Positions 1-8,889 are shown, numbered from the stretch's first letter. The stretch is DNA of 39,158 bases from Candidatus Staskawiczbacteria bacterium RIFOXYB1_FULL_37_44 (GCA_001822065.1 MHPJ01000017.1:1-39158), one strand, 5' to 3'. The notes: generated by a model from the letters alone, not told the origin. Numbers and translations: made by a program.

Positions 1-225
1 AGTTAACGACGGATATCCTCTTGGCATAAGTTTTGTTTTTATTCAGGATACAACGAGAACATACTAAGTGTCCAATTTTCGGGGTACCTGCCATAATCTA
101 ATTGCAATCTGGTAATACTTTTTTAAGTTACTTAGGTCGGCCTAAATCTAGTTTGATTTAGTAAGGGAAATAAACTAATAAAATAATGAATCAAATCTAA
201 ATTAATTTAACTATTATATAAAATT

Positions 226-1356
226 ATGAAAACAATAAATAAAAATACATTAAAGTTTTTGTTGGTGCCGGCTATTTTGTCTTCGTTGATCTTTTCATCA
301 ATAGCATCAGCCACGGGCGGCTGGGGCGGGGGCGGCGGAGGAGGGTTTACGCAAGACGCCACCTTCACTTTTGACGTAACATATTTTGCAAACTTCACTC
401 CCAGAAACGCATCAAAGCCTGCAAATATGTCAGACAATATTTTTGTTGGTACAAATTCTTCGCCTTCGGCGCGAGGGCACATTATAATTCCTCTGACAAG
501 GAATGGAATGCCGATAATTGATCAAGATTCAAATGATAATGTTCCGGGGATCCACATTTCAAGAAAAAATGGCTATGTTGAAGTAACAGCTTACGGCTTC
601 AACGCCCCGACAGCAAGGGAAAGCATAAAAGCAGATTTTAATTTCACCAATGCTAATCTTATCAGGGTTGAAAATTCTGCTTTGCATCCCTACGAAAAAC
701 AAGGGAATGGCACTTGCGGAATTAACTTGAAAGCTCCTAGATACAGCAATCCTGCAAACGATCAATATTCTATTAGCGGAAATTCGGGCAGGCTTTGCAG
801 CATCACCAACATAGATGCAGATCAAATTAGGATTGTTTACTCGCCGGTTTTCGCGGCAAACAACAACAAACATAATAACGAATACCAACCAAGCCAGCCG
901 AGTTATCCAAACTTAATTTCAAATTATTCTTGGGATAATCAAGACCAATCGGGAATGCCTGCCGATTGGTATCAGGGAGGATGGGGCAATAATAACGCTT
1001 CCTTTTATTTTCCCACGTCAAGCCATAGCGGAAACGGAGGCAAGGTTACCGTTACAAATTATGAAGATGGCGATGCAAAGTGGTATTTTAAGGATGTAAA
1101 TGTTACTCCCGGAATGCAGTATTCATTTTCGGACTATTATAGTTCGGATACAGATACTTATGTAGTTGCAAGATATACAATGGATAACGGTTTGTATTCT
1201 TACCAATACCTTAACAGCGCGCCGGCTTCTCCTTCGTGGAGGCAATTTTCTCATTCTTTTACCTCTCCGCTTGGAGCTGTTTCAGCAACAGTATTTCATT
1301 TAATAAGTTCAAACGGAACACTCTCAACAGACGACGAGTCTTTGACGCAAAATTAA
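226..1356 (+). CDS. Secreted protein with C-terminal carbohydrate-binding-like domain
   Basis: A 376-residue exported protein. Residues 1-30 form a signal peptide (Lys-rich start, hydrophobic core, cleavage near ASA-TGG), followed by a Gly-rich stretch (WGGGGGGG). Residues 30-205 are a beta-rich region I do not recognise, with cysteines in 'GTCGIN' and 'RLCSI' that could form a disulfide. Residues from about 228 (NLISNYSW) to the end resemble the CBM_4_9-like jelly-roll modules found on CPR surface glycosidases and deacetylases: 'MPADWYQGGWG', 'GDAKWYFKDVNVTPG' and a final 'STDDESLT'. No catalytic domain is present, so a role in binding polysaccharide or as a cell-surface protein is inference. 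The ATG was chosen because it precedes the signal peptide directly. It is a single-gene unit, with a terminator separating it from the ATP synthase operon. Confidence 0.75.
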   Translation: MKTINKNTLKFLLVPAILSSLIFSSIASATGGWGGGGGGGFTQDATFTFDVTYFANFTPRNASKPANMSDNIFVGTNSSPSARGHIIIPLTRNGMPIIDQDSNDNVPGIHISRKNGYVEVTAYGFNAPTARESIKADFNFTNANLIRVENSALHPYEKQGNGTCGINLKAPRYSNPANDQYSISGNSGRLCSITNIDADQIRIVYSPVFAANNNKHNNEYQPSQPSYPNLISNYSWDNQDQSGMPADWYQGGWGNNNASFYFPTSSHSGNGGKVTVTNYEDGDAKWYFKDVNVTPGMQYSFSDYYSSDTDTYVVARYTMDNGLYSYQYLNSAPASPSWRQFSHSFTSPLGAVSATVFHLISSNGTLSTDDESLTQN

Positions 1357-1378
1357 GGTTTTTAAACCTTTAAAGCTT

Positions 1379-1403
1379 AACGCTCCAAGCAGGGGCGTTT
1401 TGC
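1379..1403 (+). terminator. Intrinsic terminator after the secreted-protein gene
   Basis: An 8-bp stem (AACGCTCC / GGGGCGTT with one G-T pair, loop AAGCA) is followed by TTTTGCTTTG. It lies 23 nt after the stop codon and before the ATP synthase promoter. Confidence 0.7.
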
Positions 1404-1427
1404 TTTGCAAAAATTTTCTACGTTCTA

Positions 1428-1456
1428 TTGTAATTATTGGAAAATAGGTGTAAAAT
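1428..1456 (+). promoter_or_regulatory. Candidate sigma-70 promoter of the ATP synthase operon
   Basis: TTGTAA (1428-1433) and TAAAAT (1451-1456) are separated by 17 nt. The predicted start is near 1463, leaving a leader of about 23 nt before atpB. It sits directly downstream of the preceding terminator. Confidence 0.5.
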
Positions 1457-1485
1457 AAAAACTTGAATTTAACTTTATAAAAAAG

Positions 1486-2205
1486 ATGGAAGAAATTTCA
1501 TTAAAAGCCCAACAAATTTTCAGCATTGGAAGTTTTGGCGTAACCAACGGCTTGTTTTTAACTTTGATTGCGTCTTTAATTTTGATAATTTTTTCTTTAT
1601 ATTTTAAAAGCAAAATTAAAATGATTCCCGGCAAATTGCAGGGAGCAGTTGAAATGGGAGCAGAATCCCTTTTAAATTTAATGGAATCAACTTTGGGTTC
1701 TATGGCAGCGGCGGAAAAATATTTTCCTTTAATTGCAACAATTTTTATTTTTATTTTAACATCAAACCTTTTGGGCATACTTCCGGGAGTCGGATCTTTA
1801 TCTTTTGGCGAAACTCCCTTGTTGCGTTCGCCCGCGGCCGATTTAAATTTTACTTTGGCATTTGCGGTAATTTCTGTTATAGTTACAAATATCATAGGAA
1901 TGGCCTCGGTTGGGGCATTTAAGCATTTGGGAAAATATTTTAATTTTAAGGGCCCGATTGATTTTTTTATCGGTATGCTGGAATTGATCTCCGAGTTTGC
2001 AAAAATTATTTCTTTATCTTTCAGGCTGTTTGGAAATGTTTTTGCCGGAGAAGTTTTATTGACAATTATTTTCTTTTTAGCCCCATACTTTATTCCTTTG
2101 CCATTTTTATTTTTGGAAATTTTTGTTGGAGCAATCCAGGCATTTATTTTTGCAATGATTACATTGGTGTCTATATCGCTTCACACAGCCGCAAATGAGC
2201 ATTAA
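1486..2205 (+). CDS. atpB: ATP synthase F0 subunit a
   Basis: A 239-residue integral membrane subunit that forms the two half-channels for ion passage against the c-ring. It has five to six hydrophobic segments. The hallmark helix 'SLSFRLFGNVFAGE' carries the essential arginine (Arg180 here, equivalent to E. coli aArg210), and the final helix contains 'GAIQAFIFAMITLVSISLH'. The start ATG is the first in frame and lies just after the promoter. It is the first gene of the operon, 38 nt before atpE. No upstream atpI is present. Confidence 0.97.
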   Translation: MEEISLKAQQIFSIGSFGVTNGLFLTLIASLILIIFSLYFKSKIKMIPGKLQGAVEMGAESLLNLMESTLGSMAAAEKYFPLIATIFIFILTSNLLGILPGVGSLSFGETPLLRSPAADLNFTLAFAVISVIVTNIIGMASVGAFKHLGKYFNFKGPIDFFIGMLELISEFAKIISLSFRLFGNVFAGEVLLTIIFFLAPYFIPLPFLFLEIFVGAIQAFIFAMITLVSISLHTAANEH

Positions 2206-2243
2206 AACAAAGGTCAAAATTTTAATATAATTAAAATAAAAAC

Positions 2244-2474
2244 ATGGAAACAGAATCATTTCGTTTGCTAATGACAGCAGGAACAATTGCTTTGGGAACA
2301 ATTTTCCCGGCAATTTCAATCGGCTGGATAGGATCTACCGCCTTAAAATCAATTGGCAGAAATCCTGAAGCCGCGTCAAAAGTGCAGACAATGGCAATTT
2401 TGGCAATTGCTTTCGCCGAGGCCATTGCTATTTATGCTTTGGTTATAGCTTTAATTATCAAGTTCGTAGCATAA
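2244..2474 (+). CDS. atpE: ATP synthase F0 subunit c
   Basis: A 76-residue two-helix hairpin that forms the rotary c-ring. The polar loop is 'GRNPEA' (residues 38-43). The ion-binding carboxylate is Glu59 in 'AFAEAIAIYALVIALI'. The residues known to coordinate sodium in Na+-type rings are missing: Ile26 replaces the helix-1 Gln, and Ala60-Ile61 replace Ser-Thr after the Glu. A proton-driven enzyme is therefore more likely, though this is inference from motif comparison. A palindromic repeat follows and separates it from atpF. Confidence 0.97.
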   Translation: METESFRLLMTAGTIALGTIFPAISIGWIGSTALKSIGRNPEAASKVQTMAILAIAFAEAIAIYALVIALIIKFVA

Positions 2475-2481
2475 CCTTTCT

Positions 2482-2576
2482 GTCATTGCGAGGAGCCCGC
2501 AGGTCGAAGATCCTGTAAGGGCGACGTGGCAATCTATAACTCAAGATTGCTTCGTCACTTCATTCCTCGCAATGAC
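2482..2576. repeat. GTCATTGCGAG palindromic repeat, copy 1 (atpE-atpF)
   Basis: A 95-nt element bounded by GTCATTGCGAG and its complement CTCGCAATGAC. It contains internal 'GTGGCAATCT' and 'AGATTGCTTCG' arms and a central 'GATCCTGTAAGGGCG' block also seen, inverted, in the copy at 31755. It would fold into a long hairpin when transcribed within the operon. Confidence 0.9.
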
Positions 2577-2584
2577 ACCGAATT

Positions 2585-3091
2585 ATGGAAAACGAATTAT
2601 TATTTCAATTAGGCATAAACTGGAAGCTTTTTTTGAGCCAAGCAATCAATTTTTTTATTCTTTTGGTTGTGCTGACGTTTTTTGTTTATAAGCCGCTTAT
2701 AAAAGTTATTAAAGAAAGAAATCAAAAAATTAAAACTGGTTTAGATAAAGCCGAAGAGGCAACTGCGAGGCTTAAAGAAATTGATAACATTGGCAAAGAA
2801 AAAATAAAAGAGGCCGAACAAAAGGGCATTGAAATGATAAAAGAAACCGAAAACAGGGCAAAAATTTTAGACAAAGAAAATATTGAAAAATTGGAAAAAA
2901 AGCAAAAAGAAGCGCAAGAATTGTTAAAGAAAAGCATTTTAAAACAACAAGAAGAAGCCAAAAATAAAGTTTTGACGGAAGCGGGCGAGCTGATTAAAAA
3001 AGTAATTATAAAAACTGTTGAATTAAAGCCGGAAGCAATTGACGAAGCGCTTATTAAAAAAGCAGTTTTGGAAGTTAAAGATGAAAAATAA
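2585..3091 (+). CDS. atpF: ATP synthase F0 subunit b
   Basis: A 168-residue peripheral stalk subunit. The single N-terminal membrane helix covers about residues 12-36 ('FLSQAINFFILLVVLTFFVY') and is followed by the usual 'KPLIKVIKERNQKIKTGLDKA' transition into a long Lys/Glu-rich coiled coil to about residue 140. The length is normal for a bacterial b subunit. The ATG lies 8 nt after the upstream palindromic repeat. The 3' end overlaps atpH by 11 nt, which suggests translational coupling of the two stalk subunits. Confidence 0.95.
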   Translation: MENELLFQLGINWKLFLSQAINFFILLVVLTFFVYKPLIKVIKERNQKIKTGLDKAEEATARLKEIDNIGKEKIKEAEQKGIEMIKETENRAKILDKENIEKLEKKQKEAQELLKKSILKQQEEAKNKVLTEAGELIKKVIIKTVELKPEAIDEALIKKAVLEVKDEK

Positions 3092-3485
3092 TAAAACAAA
3101 GCTATACGCCAAAGCCTTGGCTGAAGTATTAACCGGACCCGCCTTCGCATCTCGCGATGCTCGAGCTTCGGCGGGCGACGAAAAGAAAATTATTAATAAT
3201 TTTTTGAATCTTTTAACTAAATCCGGGCAGGAGAAAAAAGCAAAAGAAATTTTAAGTTTGGCGGAAAATATAGTTTTGGAAAAACAAGGAAAAAGAAAAA
3301 TAGTTTTTGAAACAGCAAGAAAAATGACAGCAAGCCAGAAAAAAATGGTTGAAAATTTTGCAAAAGAGGGAGATTTAATAAAAGAGAAAATAAATTCGGA
3401 ATTAATTGCAGGCATTAAAATAATAATAAATAATTCAAAGCAATTTGACGCTTCGCTAAAAAGCAAATTGCAAAAAATATTTTAA
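3081..3485 (+). CDS. atpH: ATP synthase F1 subunit delta, with in-frame repeat insertion
   Basis: A 134-residue subunit joining the peripheral stalk to the top of F1, in the standard operon position between atpF and atpA. The N-terminus 'KLYAKALAEVL' and C-terminal 'LIAGIKIIINN...DASLKSKLQKIF' match the family. It is short (E. coli has 177), mostly because the N-terminal helical domain is reduced. Residues about 20-32 ('[13 protein letters not shown]') are encoded by a GC-rich palindrome at 3138-3175 almost identical to one inside atpA, so the peptide is an insertion and not a family feature. The ATG at 3081 was preferred over an upstream in-frame codon inside atpF because 'KTKLYAKAL' is the usual N-terminus. 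Confidence 0.9.
   Translation: MKNNKTKLYAKALAEVLTGPAFASRDARASAGDEKKIINNFLNLLTKSGQEKKAKEILSLAENIVLEKQGKRKIVFETARKMTASQKKMVENFAKEGDLIKEKINSELIAGIKIIINNSKQFDASLKSKLQKIF
3138..3175. repeat. In-frame palindromic insertion in atpH
   Basis: Arms CCCGCC and GGCGGG enclose CATCTCGCGATGCTCGAGC. The element matches 3774-3811 in atpA at nearly every base and is translated as '[13 protein letters not shown]'. Its GC-rich composition contrasts sharply with the surrounding AT-rich gene. Confidence 0.85.
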
Positions 3486-3496
3486 ATTAAAAAATC

Positions 3497-3588
3497 GTCA
3501 TTGCGAGCGAGCCCGCAGGCGAGCGTGGCAATCTATAGTATATGCACAAACCTTCTGGATTGCTTCGTCGCTCGCTCCTCGCAATGAC
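3497..3588. repeat. GTCATTGCGAG palindromic repeat, copy 2 (atpH-atpA)
   Basis: A 92-nt element with GTCATTGCGAG and CTCGCAATGAC ends and inner arms around 'GTGGCAATC' and 'GGATTGCTTCG'. It fills nearly all of the spacer between atpH and atpA. Confidence 0.9.
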
Positions 3589-3602
3589 AAAATACAAACA
3601 CA

Positions 3603-5168
3603 ATGAGCCAAGAAATTATAGAAAAAATAAAACAAGCTATAGAAGGTTTTAAGGACGACACCCAGTGGGAAGAAATTGGCAAGGTAATTGAAGTTGGTGA
3701 CGGCATATTAAAAATATCCGGACTCAAAAATGCGCAGTCGCAGGAGGTTTTGGTTGTGGAAATTAGCGGAGAACCCGCCTCCGCATCTCGCGATGCTCGA
3801 GCTTCGGCGAGGCAAGTTAGGGCTGTTGCCCTTAACTTGGAAGAAGATTCTGTGGGAGCTTTGGTTTTGGGCGATGCCAATTTAATAAAATCGGGAGATA
3901 CGGTAAAACGCACAAAACAACTGCTTTCTATTGCAGTTGGCGAACAATTGCTGGGCAGGGTTGTTGACCCTTTGGGAAACCCAATAGACGGCAAAGGCCC
4001 TATATTCAGCGAGAAAGACAAGCCCCAATTTAATTTTTTGGAAAATGACGCTCCAAACGTTATTGGCAGAGAATCTGTAAACCAGCCTTTGCATACTGGC
4101 ATTAAAGCAATTGATTCTATGATTCCAATTGGCAGGGGCCAGAGAGAACTGATAATTGGAGACAGGCAAACCGGAAAAACAGCAGTTGTTTTAGACACTA
4201 TTATAAACCAGCAAAAAGACAGTAAAAATCCTCCAATTTGCATTTATGTTGCAATTGGACAAAAAGAAAGCAAGGTTGCTAAAATTGTTGAAACTTTAAA
4301 AAACGCAGGGGCAATGGAATATACTATTGTTGTTTCAGCTTCTGCCTCAAGTCCTGCCGCATTTTGGTATTTAGCTCCTTTTGCAGGTTGCGCCATTGGA
4401 GAATATTTCCGTGACAAAGGCAAAGACGCAGTTGTAATTTATGACGACCTTTCAAAACACGCTTGGGCATACAGGCAAATTTCTTTGTTGTTAAGAAGAC
4501 CGCCGGGAAGAGAGGCATATCCTGGAGACGTATTTTATTTGCACTCAAGATTGTTAGAACGAGCCGCCAAATTAAGTAAAGAAAAAGGCGGGGGAAGTTT
4601 GACTGCTTTGCCAATTATTGAAACTCAGCTGGGAGACGTTACGGCCTATATTCCTACTAATGTTATTTCTATAACTGATGGGCAAATATACCTTGAGTCA
4701 GATCTGTTTTATCAGGGAACAAGGCCTGCTGTTAACGTTGGCTTGTCTGTTTCGCGCGTGGGAAGCAGTGCGCAAACAAAAGCAATGAAAAAAGTTGCCG
4801 GAAAATTAAGGCTTGAATTGGCGCAGTTTCGCGAATTGCAAACCTTTGTCCAATTCGCCAGCGATGTTGATGAAGTTACAAAACAAAGAATTAACAAAGG
4901 CAGAATTATTACAGAAATTTTAAAACAATCTGACTTGGCTCCAATTTCTTTTGAAAAACAGGTTTTGGTTTTGTACGCGGCGCTAAACGACCATTTTAAT
5001 AAATTTGAGCCTTCCCAAATGCAAGAAATTGAAAAAAAATATTTAGAATATTTCCAGAATTTGTATGCAGATTTAGTAGAAAAAATAAAGAGCGAGAAAG
5101 CAATTACCGACGAAACCGAAGTAGAAATAAAAGAAGTAATATCGAAGTTCGTAGAAAGTATTAAATAG
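3603..5168 (+). CDS. atpA: ATP synthase F1 subunit alpha
   Basis: A 521-residue non-catalytic nucleotide-binding subunit of the F1 hexamer. The P-loop is GDRQTGKT (186-193), the Walker B region is '[16 protein letters not shown]' (from 277), and the arginine finger that reaches the beta active site is Arg385 in '[11 protein letters not shown]'. Residues 57-70 ('[14 protein letters not shown]') interrupt the N-terminal beta-barrel between 'VVEISG' and '[12 protein letters not shown]'; ordinary alpha subunits have only one or two residues there. The extra peptide comes from the palindrome at 3774-3811. Apart from this the protein is full length and all catalytic-site elements are intact. Confidence 0.97.
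   Translation: MSQEIIEKIKQAIEGFKDDTQWEEIGKVIEVGDGILKISGLKNAQSQEVLVVEISGEPASASRDARASARQVRAVALNLEEDSVGALVLGDANLIKSGDTVKRTKQLLSIAVGEQLLGRVVDPLGNPIDGKGPIFSEKDKPQFNFLENDAPNVIGRESVNQPLHTGIKAIDSMIPIGRGQRELIIGDRQTGKTAVVLDTIINQQKDSKNPPICIYVAIGQKESKVAKIVETLKNAGAMEYTIVVSASASSPAAFWYLAPFAGCAIGEYFRDKGKDAVVIYDDLSKHAWAYRQISLLLRRPPGREAYPGDVFYLHSRLLERAAKLSKEKGGGSLTALPIIETQLGDVTAYIPTNVISITDGQIYLESDLFYQGTRPAVNVGLSVSRVGSSAQTKAMKKVAGKLRLELAQFRELQTFVQFASDVDEVTKQRINKGRIITEILKQSDLAPISFEKQVLVLYAALNDHFNKFEPSQMQEIEKKYLEYFQNLYADLVEKIKSEKAITDETEVEIKEVISKFVESIK
3774..3811. repeat. In-frame palindromic insertion in atpA
   Basis: This is a second copy of the palindrome found in atpH (CCCGCC...TCTCGCGATGCTCGAGC...GGCGAG). 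It is translated in the same frame relation as '[12 protein letters not shown]' and lies in a surface loop of the N-terminal barrel of subunit alpha. Confidence 0.85.
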
Positions 5169-5176
5169 CAAGCACT

Positions 5177-5268
5177 GTCATTGCGAGCCCCGCCGCAGCG
5201 GGGCGTGGCAATCCAGGGGTTTGTGCGCATACTCTGGATTGCTTCGTCGCTTTGCTCCTCGCAATGAC
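5177..5268. repeat. GTCATTGCGAG palindromic repeat, copy 3 (after atpA)
   Basis: A 92-nt element with the same end sequences as copies 1 and 2. The inner arms 'GTGGCAATCCAG' and 'CTGGATTGCTTCG' enclose a short 'GGGTTTGTGCGCATA' loop. It lies just after the atpA stop and could act as a transcript hairpin for either strand. Confidence 0.9.
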
Positions 5269-5364
5269 ACCGAAGAAGAATTTTGAAAATTTGCAAGAAA
5301 AAAAGACCATTCTTGGTCAGCGAGCCCAAAAGAGCAAAATGAGGATTTTTCGCGGGGCAATCGG

Positions 5365-5613
5365 TCATGAGAAAGAAATTTTGGCATCTGGATTCGCGAC
5401 GAGGATATCATTCAATGTGCGATTGACGGTTTCGTCGCTTGCGTACACCTGTTGATTCCAGTTAAACTCAAATCCGCTATTTATCGCGACGATCATGACG
5501 CGAAGTATAAGGCTTAATCTCATAGTCAATGGTTCGAGGTTGATAATGTGTCCCAAGTTCGGAAACTTGATTCGGACGATTTTGCCCTTACCCTGCGAAA
5601 TGTAGTCGGTCAT
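5365..5613 (-). CDS. Small hypothetical protein encoded antisense within the ATP synthase operon
   Basis: An 82-residue reading frame on the minus strand between atpA and atpG. I do not recognise its family. The support is a strong Shine-Dalgarno sequence (AGGAAGT, then AAAAC, then ATG), which most genes here lack, and balanced codon use unlike the AT-rich neighbours. The protein starts MTDYISQGKGKIVRIKF, has a hydrophobic patch 'LILRVMIVAI' too short and charged to be a clear membrane helix, and ends 'NPDAKISFS'. A minus-strand TATAAT lies upstream at 5668-5673. It looks like later-acquired DNA inserted in the operon. It could still be a chance frame. Confidence 0.45.
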   Translation of the reverse strand: MTDYISQGKGKIVRIKFPNLGHIINLEPLTMRLSLILRVMIVAINSGFEFNWNQQVYASDETVNRTLNDILVANPDAKISFS

Positions 5614-5618
5614 GTTTT

Positions 5619-5625
5619 ACTTCCT
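5619..5625 (-). promoter_or_regulatory. Strong Shine-Dalgarno sequence of the antisense small gene
   Basis: AGGAAGT is 5 nt before the minus-strand ATG at 5613. It is notable because clear ribosome-binding sites are rare in this window. Confidence 0.5.
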
Positions 5626-5693
5626 TTGTGAAGTTGCTGTTTAGTGATGCCACACTATGATAATCATATTATAATAAGTTATATTTTTAGTCA

Positions 5694-6680
5694 ATGGAAA
5701 GTCCTCAAAACATAAAAAAGAGACTGAAAAGTGTTAACAATATAAACCAGATAACGAAAGCAATGGAGCTGGTTTCGGCTACAAAAATGAGAAAAAGTCA
5801 GCAAATTGCTTTGGACTCCAGGCCTTATAGTTTTGCGGCTTTAGAGCTTTTGGCAAATGTTTCGGCGTTAGAAGATTTAAAAAAATGGAATATTCCTTTA
5901 TTTGAGGTCAGAAAAAATATAAAACGTGTTTTGTTTGTTTTAGTGGCCTCAGACAAAGGTTTAGCTGGCGCATTTAACAGTTCGGTTTTTAAAAAATTTG
6001 CCGCCCATTTTTCAAAATGGGCGAGCCTCGCCCGCCCCAAAGGGGCAGGGCGGGAAGATCATATATTCTTGGCTATTGGTGAGAAAGCTAATGCTTATTT
6101 GCAAAAACAAGGATATAATATTGTTAAAAAATTTACGCAGGCAGGCGATTTTACAACTCCAGAGCAAGTAAAACCTATAATAGATTTTATAGTGCAAGGA
6201 TATTTGGAAAAAAAATGGGACAGGGTAATAATTATTTCAACGCATTTTAGGTCTGCTTTAAAACAAGAGCCGCACGTAAGAAGGGTTTTGCCAATTGATT
6301 TTGACCATGTTGCCGATACAATAAAACAAATTATTCCAGAACGCGGAAAATTTGCCGAGTTGATAAAAGAACAGAATATAAATTTTGTGCCCAATAGAAA
6401 CCCTTCGGCAGGCTCAGGGCTGCGGGAGTACACAATTGAACCTGCTCCGGAAAAAGTTTTAGAAAAATTAGCAGAACATTTATTTTTTATGCAAATTTAT
6501 CACTTAATTTTGGAAGCAAACGCAAGTGAACATTCGGCAAGAAGAATGGCAATGAAAACAGCTAGTGATAACGCATGCGACTTGGGAGAAAAATTAAATT
6601 TACAATACAACAAATCTCGCCAGTCTAGAATCACAACTGAAATTGCAGAAATTTCCGCGGGAGCCGAAGCGCAATCATAG
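5694..6680 (+). CDS. atpG: ATP synthase F1 subunit gamma, with in-frame repeat insertions
   Basis: A 328-residue central rotor shaft. The N-terminal helix 'INQITKAMELVSATKMRKSQ' and the C-terminal helix 'NASEHSARRMAMKTASDNA' form the coiled coil inside the alpha/beta ring, with a Rossmann-like middle domain ('LFVLVASDKGLAGAFNSSV'). It is about 40 residues longer than E. coli gamma. Part of this is explained by two GC-rich inserts: residues near 109-121 ('ASLARPKGAGRED', nt 6015-6058) and near 236-244 ('PSAGSGLRE', nt 6402-6430). Both lie in the outer domain, not in the rotor helices. A TATAAT at 5670-5675 may give it its own promoter after the inserted block upstream. Confidence 0.95.
   Translation: MESPQNIKKRLKSVNNINQITKAMELVSATKMRKSQQIALDSRPYSFAALELLANVSALEDLKKWNIPLFEVRKNIKRVLFVLVASDKGLAGAFNSSVFKKFAAHFSKWASLARPKGAGREDHIFLAIGEKANAYLQKQGYNIVKKFTQAGDFTTPEQVKPIIDFIVQGYLEKKWDRVIIISTHFRSALKQEPHVRRVLPIDFDHVADTIKQIIPERGKFAELIKEQNINFVPNRNPSAGSGLREYTIEPAPEKVLEKLAEHLFFMQIYHLILEANASEHSARRMAMKTASDNACDLGEKLNLQYNKSRQSRITTEIAEISAGAEAQS
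6015..6058. repeat. In-frame GC-rich palindromic insertion in atpG
   Basis: 'CCTCGCCCGCCCC' and 'GGGGCAGGGCGGG' arms around AAA form a hairpin within the gamma gene and are translated as 'SLARPKGAGRE'. The sequence differs from the atpH/atpA insert, so it belongs to another repeat family. Confidence 0.65.
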
Positions 6681-6686
6681 ATTAGT

Positions 6687-6715
6687 GTCATTCCCGCTAA
6701 AGCGGGAATCCAGAC
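6687..6715. repeat. Short GTCATTCCCGC palindrome
   Basis: GTCATTCCCGC TAAA GCGGGAAT followed by CCAG is a short member of a related repeat type, also present in reverse at 30268-30312. Confidence 0.8.
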
Positions 6716-6730
6716 GCCAATAATCATAGT

Positions 6731-6823
6731 GTCATTGCGAGGAGGTCGCAACCGACGAAGCAATCCAGAGTACGAGCATAAAATCCTGGATTGCCGCGCT
6801 CGCTGTGGCTCGCTCGCAATGAC
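6731..6823. repeat. GTCATTGCGAG palindromic repeat, copy 4 (atpG-atpD)
   Basis: A 93-nt element with canonical ends. The inner arms are inverted relative to copy 3 ('GAAGCAATCCAG' first, 'CTGGATTGCCGCG' last). Together with the neighbouring short palindrome it fills the atpG-atpD spacer. Confidence 0.9.
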
Positions 6824-6839
6824 ACTAATAAAAAATTAA

Positions 6840-8264
<1,425 letters not shown>

Positions 8265-8265
8265 T

Positions 8266-8654
8266 GTCATTGCGAGCCCCGAGCAGCAGCGAGGGGCGTG
8301 GCAATCCAGAGTATGACTATCAAAATATATTATGTTTACATTTTAGCCAGCAAACAAAACGGAACATTGTATGTGGGCGTTACCGATAATTTGCAACGAA
8401 GAATTTATGAGCATAAAAATAATTCAGTAAAAGGATTCACACAAAAGTATAACATTCACAATTTGGTTTATTATGAAGAAACAAATGACATAAACATAGC
8501 AATAGAAAGAGAAAAACAGATTAAATCGTGGTCGCGGAATAAAAAACTTGTGCTAATTGAAAAAGACAATCCCACATGGAATGACTTGGATGAAAAGTTT
8601 TGACTCTGGATTGCCACGCTCGTCGCCCAAAGGGCGAACTTCGCTCGCAATGAC
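8266..8654. mobile_element. GTCATTGCGAG palindrome containing a GIY-YIG gene
   Basis: The element starts with GTCATTGCGAG (8266-8276) and ends with CTCGCAATGAC (8644-8654), as in the other copies. Its loop has been replaced by a complete GIY-YIG nuclease gene. The inner arms (8296-8312 and 8603-8619) are perfect 17-bp complements. The ATG is the base after the left arm, and the last base of the TGA is the first base of the right arm. It lies between atpD and atpC. I infer a small selfish element, or a nuclease that helps the repeat spread. Confidence 0.75.
8313..8603 (+). CDS. GIY-YIG family endonuclease
   Basis: A 96-residue single-domain nuclease of the UPF0213/YhbQ-like GIY-YIG group. The 'YYVYIL' strand (GIY equivalent), 'TLYVGVT' (YIG equivalent), 'NLQRRIYEHK' with the catalytic arginine, and 'AIEREKQIKSW' with the metal-binding glutamate are all visible. 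No separate DNA-binding domain is present. An in-frame GTG at 8298 lies inside the left palindrome arm, so the ATG at 8313 is preferred. The gene exactly fills the loop of a repeat element, which suggests a link between the nuclease and repeat mobility. Confidence 0.9.
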   Translation: MTIKIYYVYILASKQNGTLYVGVTDNLQRRIYEHKNNSVKGFTQKYNIHNLVYYEETNDINIAIEREKQIKSWSRNKKLVLIEKDNPTWNDLDEKF

Positions 8655-8682
8655 ATCGATAAGATTTTTTACAAAAAAAGAG

Positions 8683-8850
8683 CCGTGGAGTTCTCTGTCT
8701 AGAACAAAATCTAAGACATTAACTCAGACGGCTGGGATTTGACAGCCCACGGAACCCACCCGTGCGCAGTGGTAAACATGAGCGGGTCACCACTTTTGGT
8801 GCGATGGCTAGCCATCGTTGCCCAAACCAATTCAGAGAACTAGTCCACCA
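8683..8850 (+). ncRNA. Structured RNA candidate, 6S RNA-like
   Basis: About 168 nt with complementary ends: GTGGA + GTTCTCTG (8685-8697) pairs with CAGAGAAC + TCCAC (8833-8848) across a 3-nt bulge. Inner helices include GGCTG/CAGCC near 8730-8745, GTGGT/ACCAC near 8769-8793 and the 16-bp palindrome CGATGGCTAGCCATCG (8802-8817). The long rod, the 'TTCTCTG' closing helix and 'GTGGTAAACATGAGCGGGTC' recall E. coli 6S RNA, a regulator of RNA polymerase. The 6S assignment rests on recollection of that pattern. The presence of a structured RNA is better supported than its identity. Confidence 0.5.
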
Positions 8851-8889
8851 ACCCAATGTAATGTTATCATATTAAATAATTATTGTCAA

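Noticed and set aside
207-482. Minus-strand frame opposite the first gene, with a polyproline run
   Set aside because: It is the reverse complement of the Gly-rich stretch in the secreted protein and has no start signal or homology.
4712-5368. 218-codon minus-strand frame opposite the atpA end
   Set aside because: It is antisense to conserved atpA sequence and runs through the palindromic repeat. Only the 82-codon frame beside it has a ribosome-binding site.
8557-8742. 61-codon frame at the GIY-YIG 3' end
   Set aside because: It overlaps the nuclease gene, the repeat arm and the structured RNA and resembles nothing.
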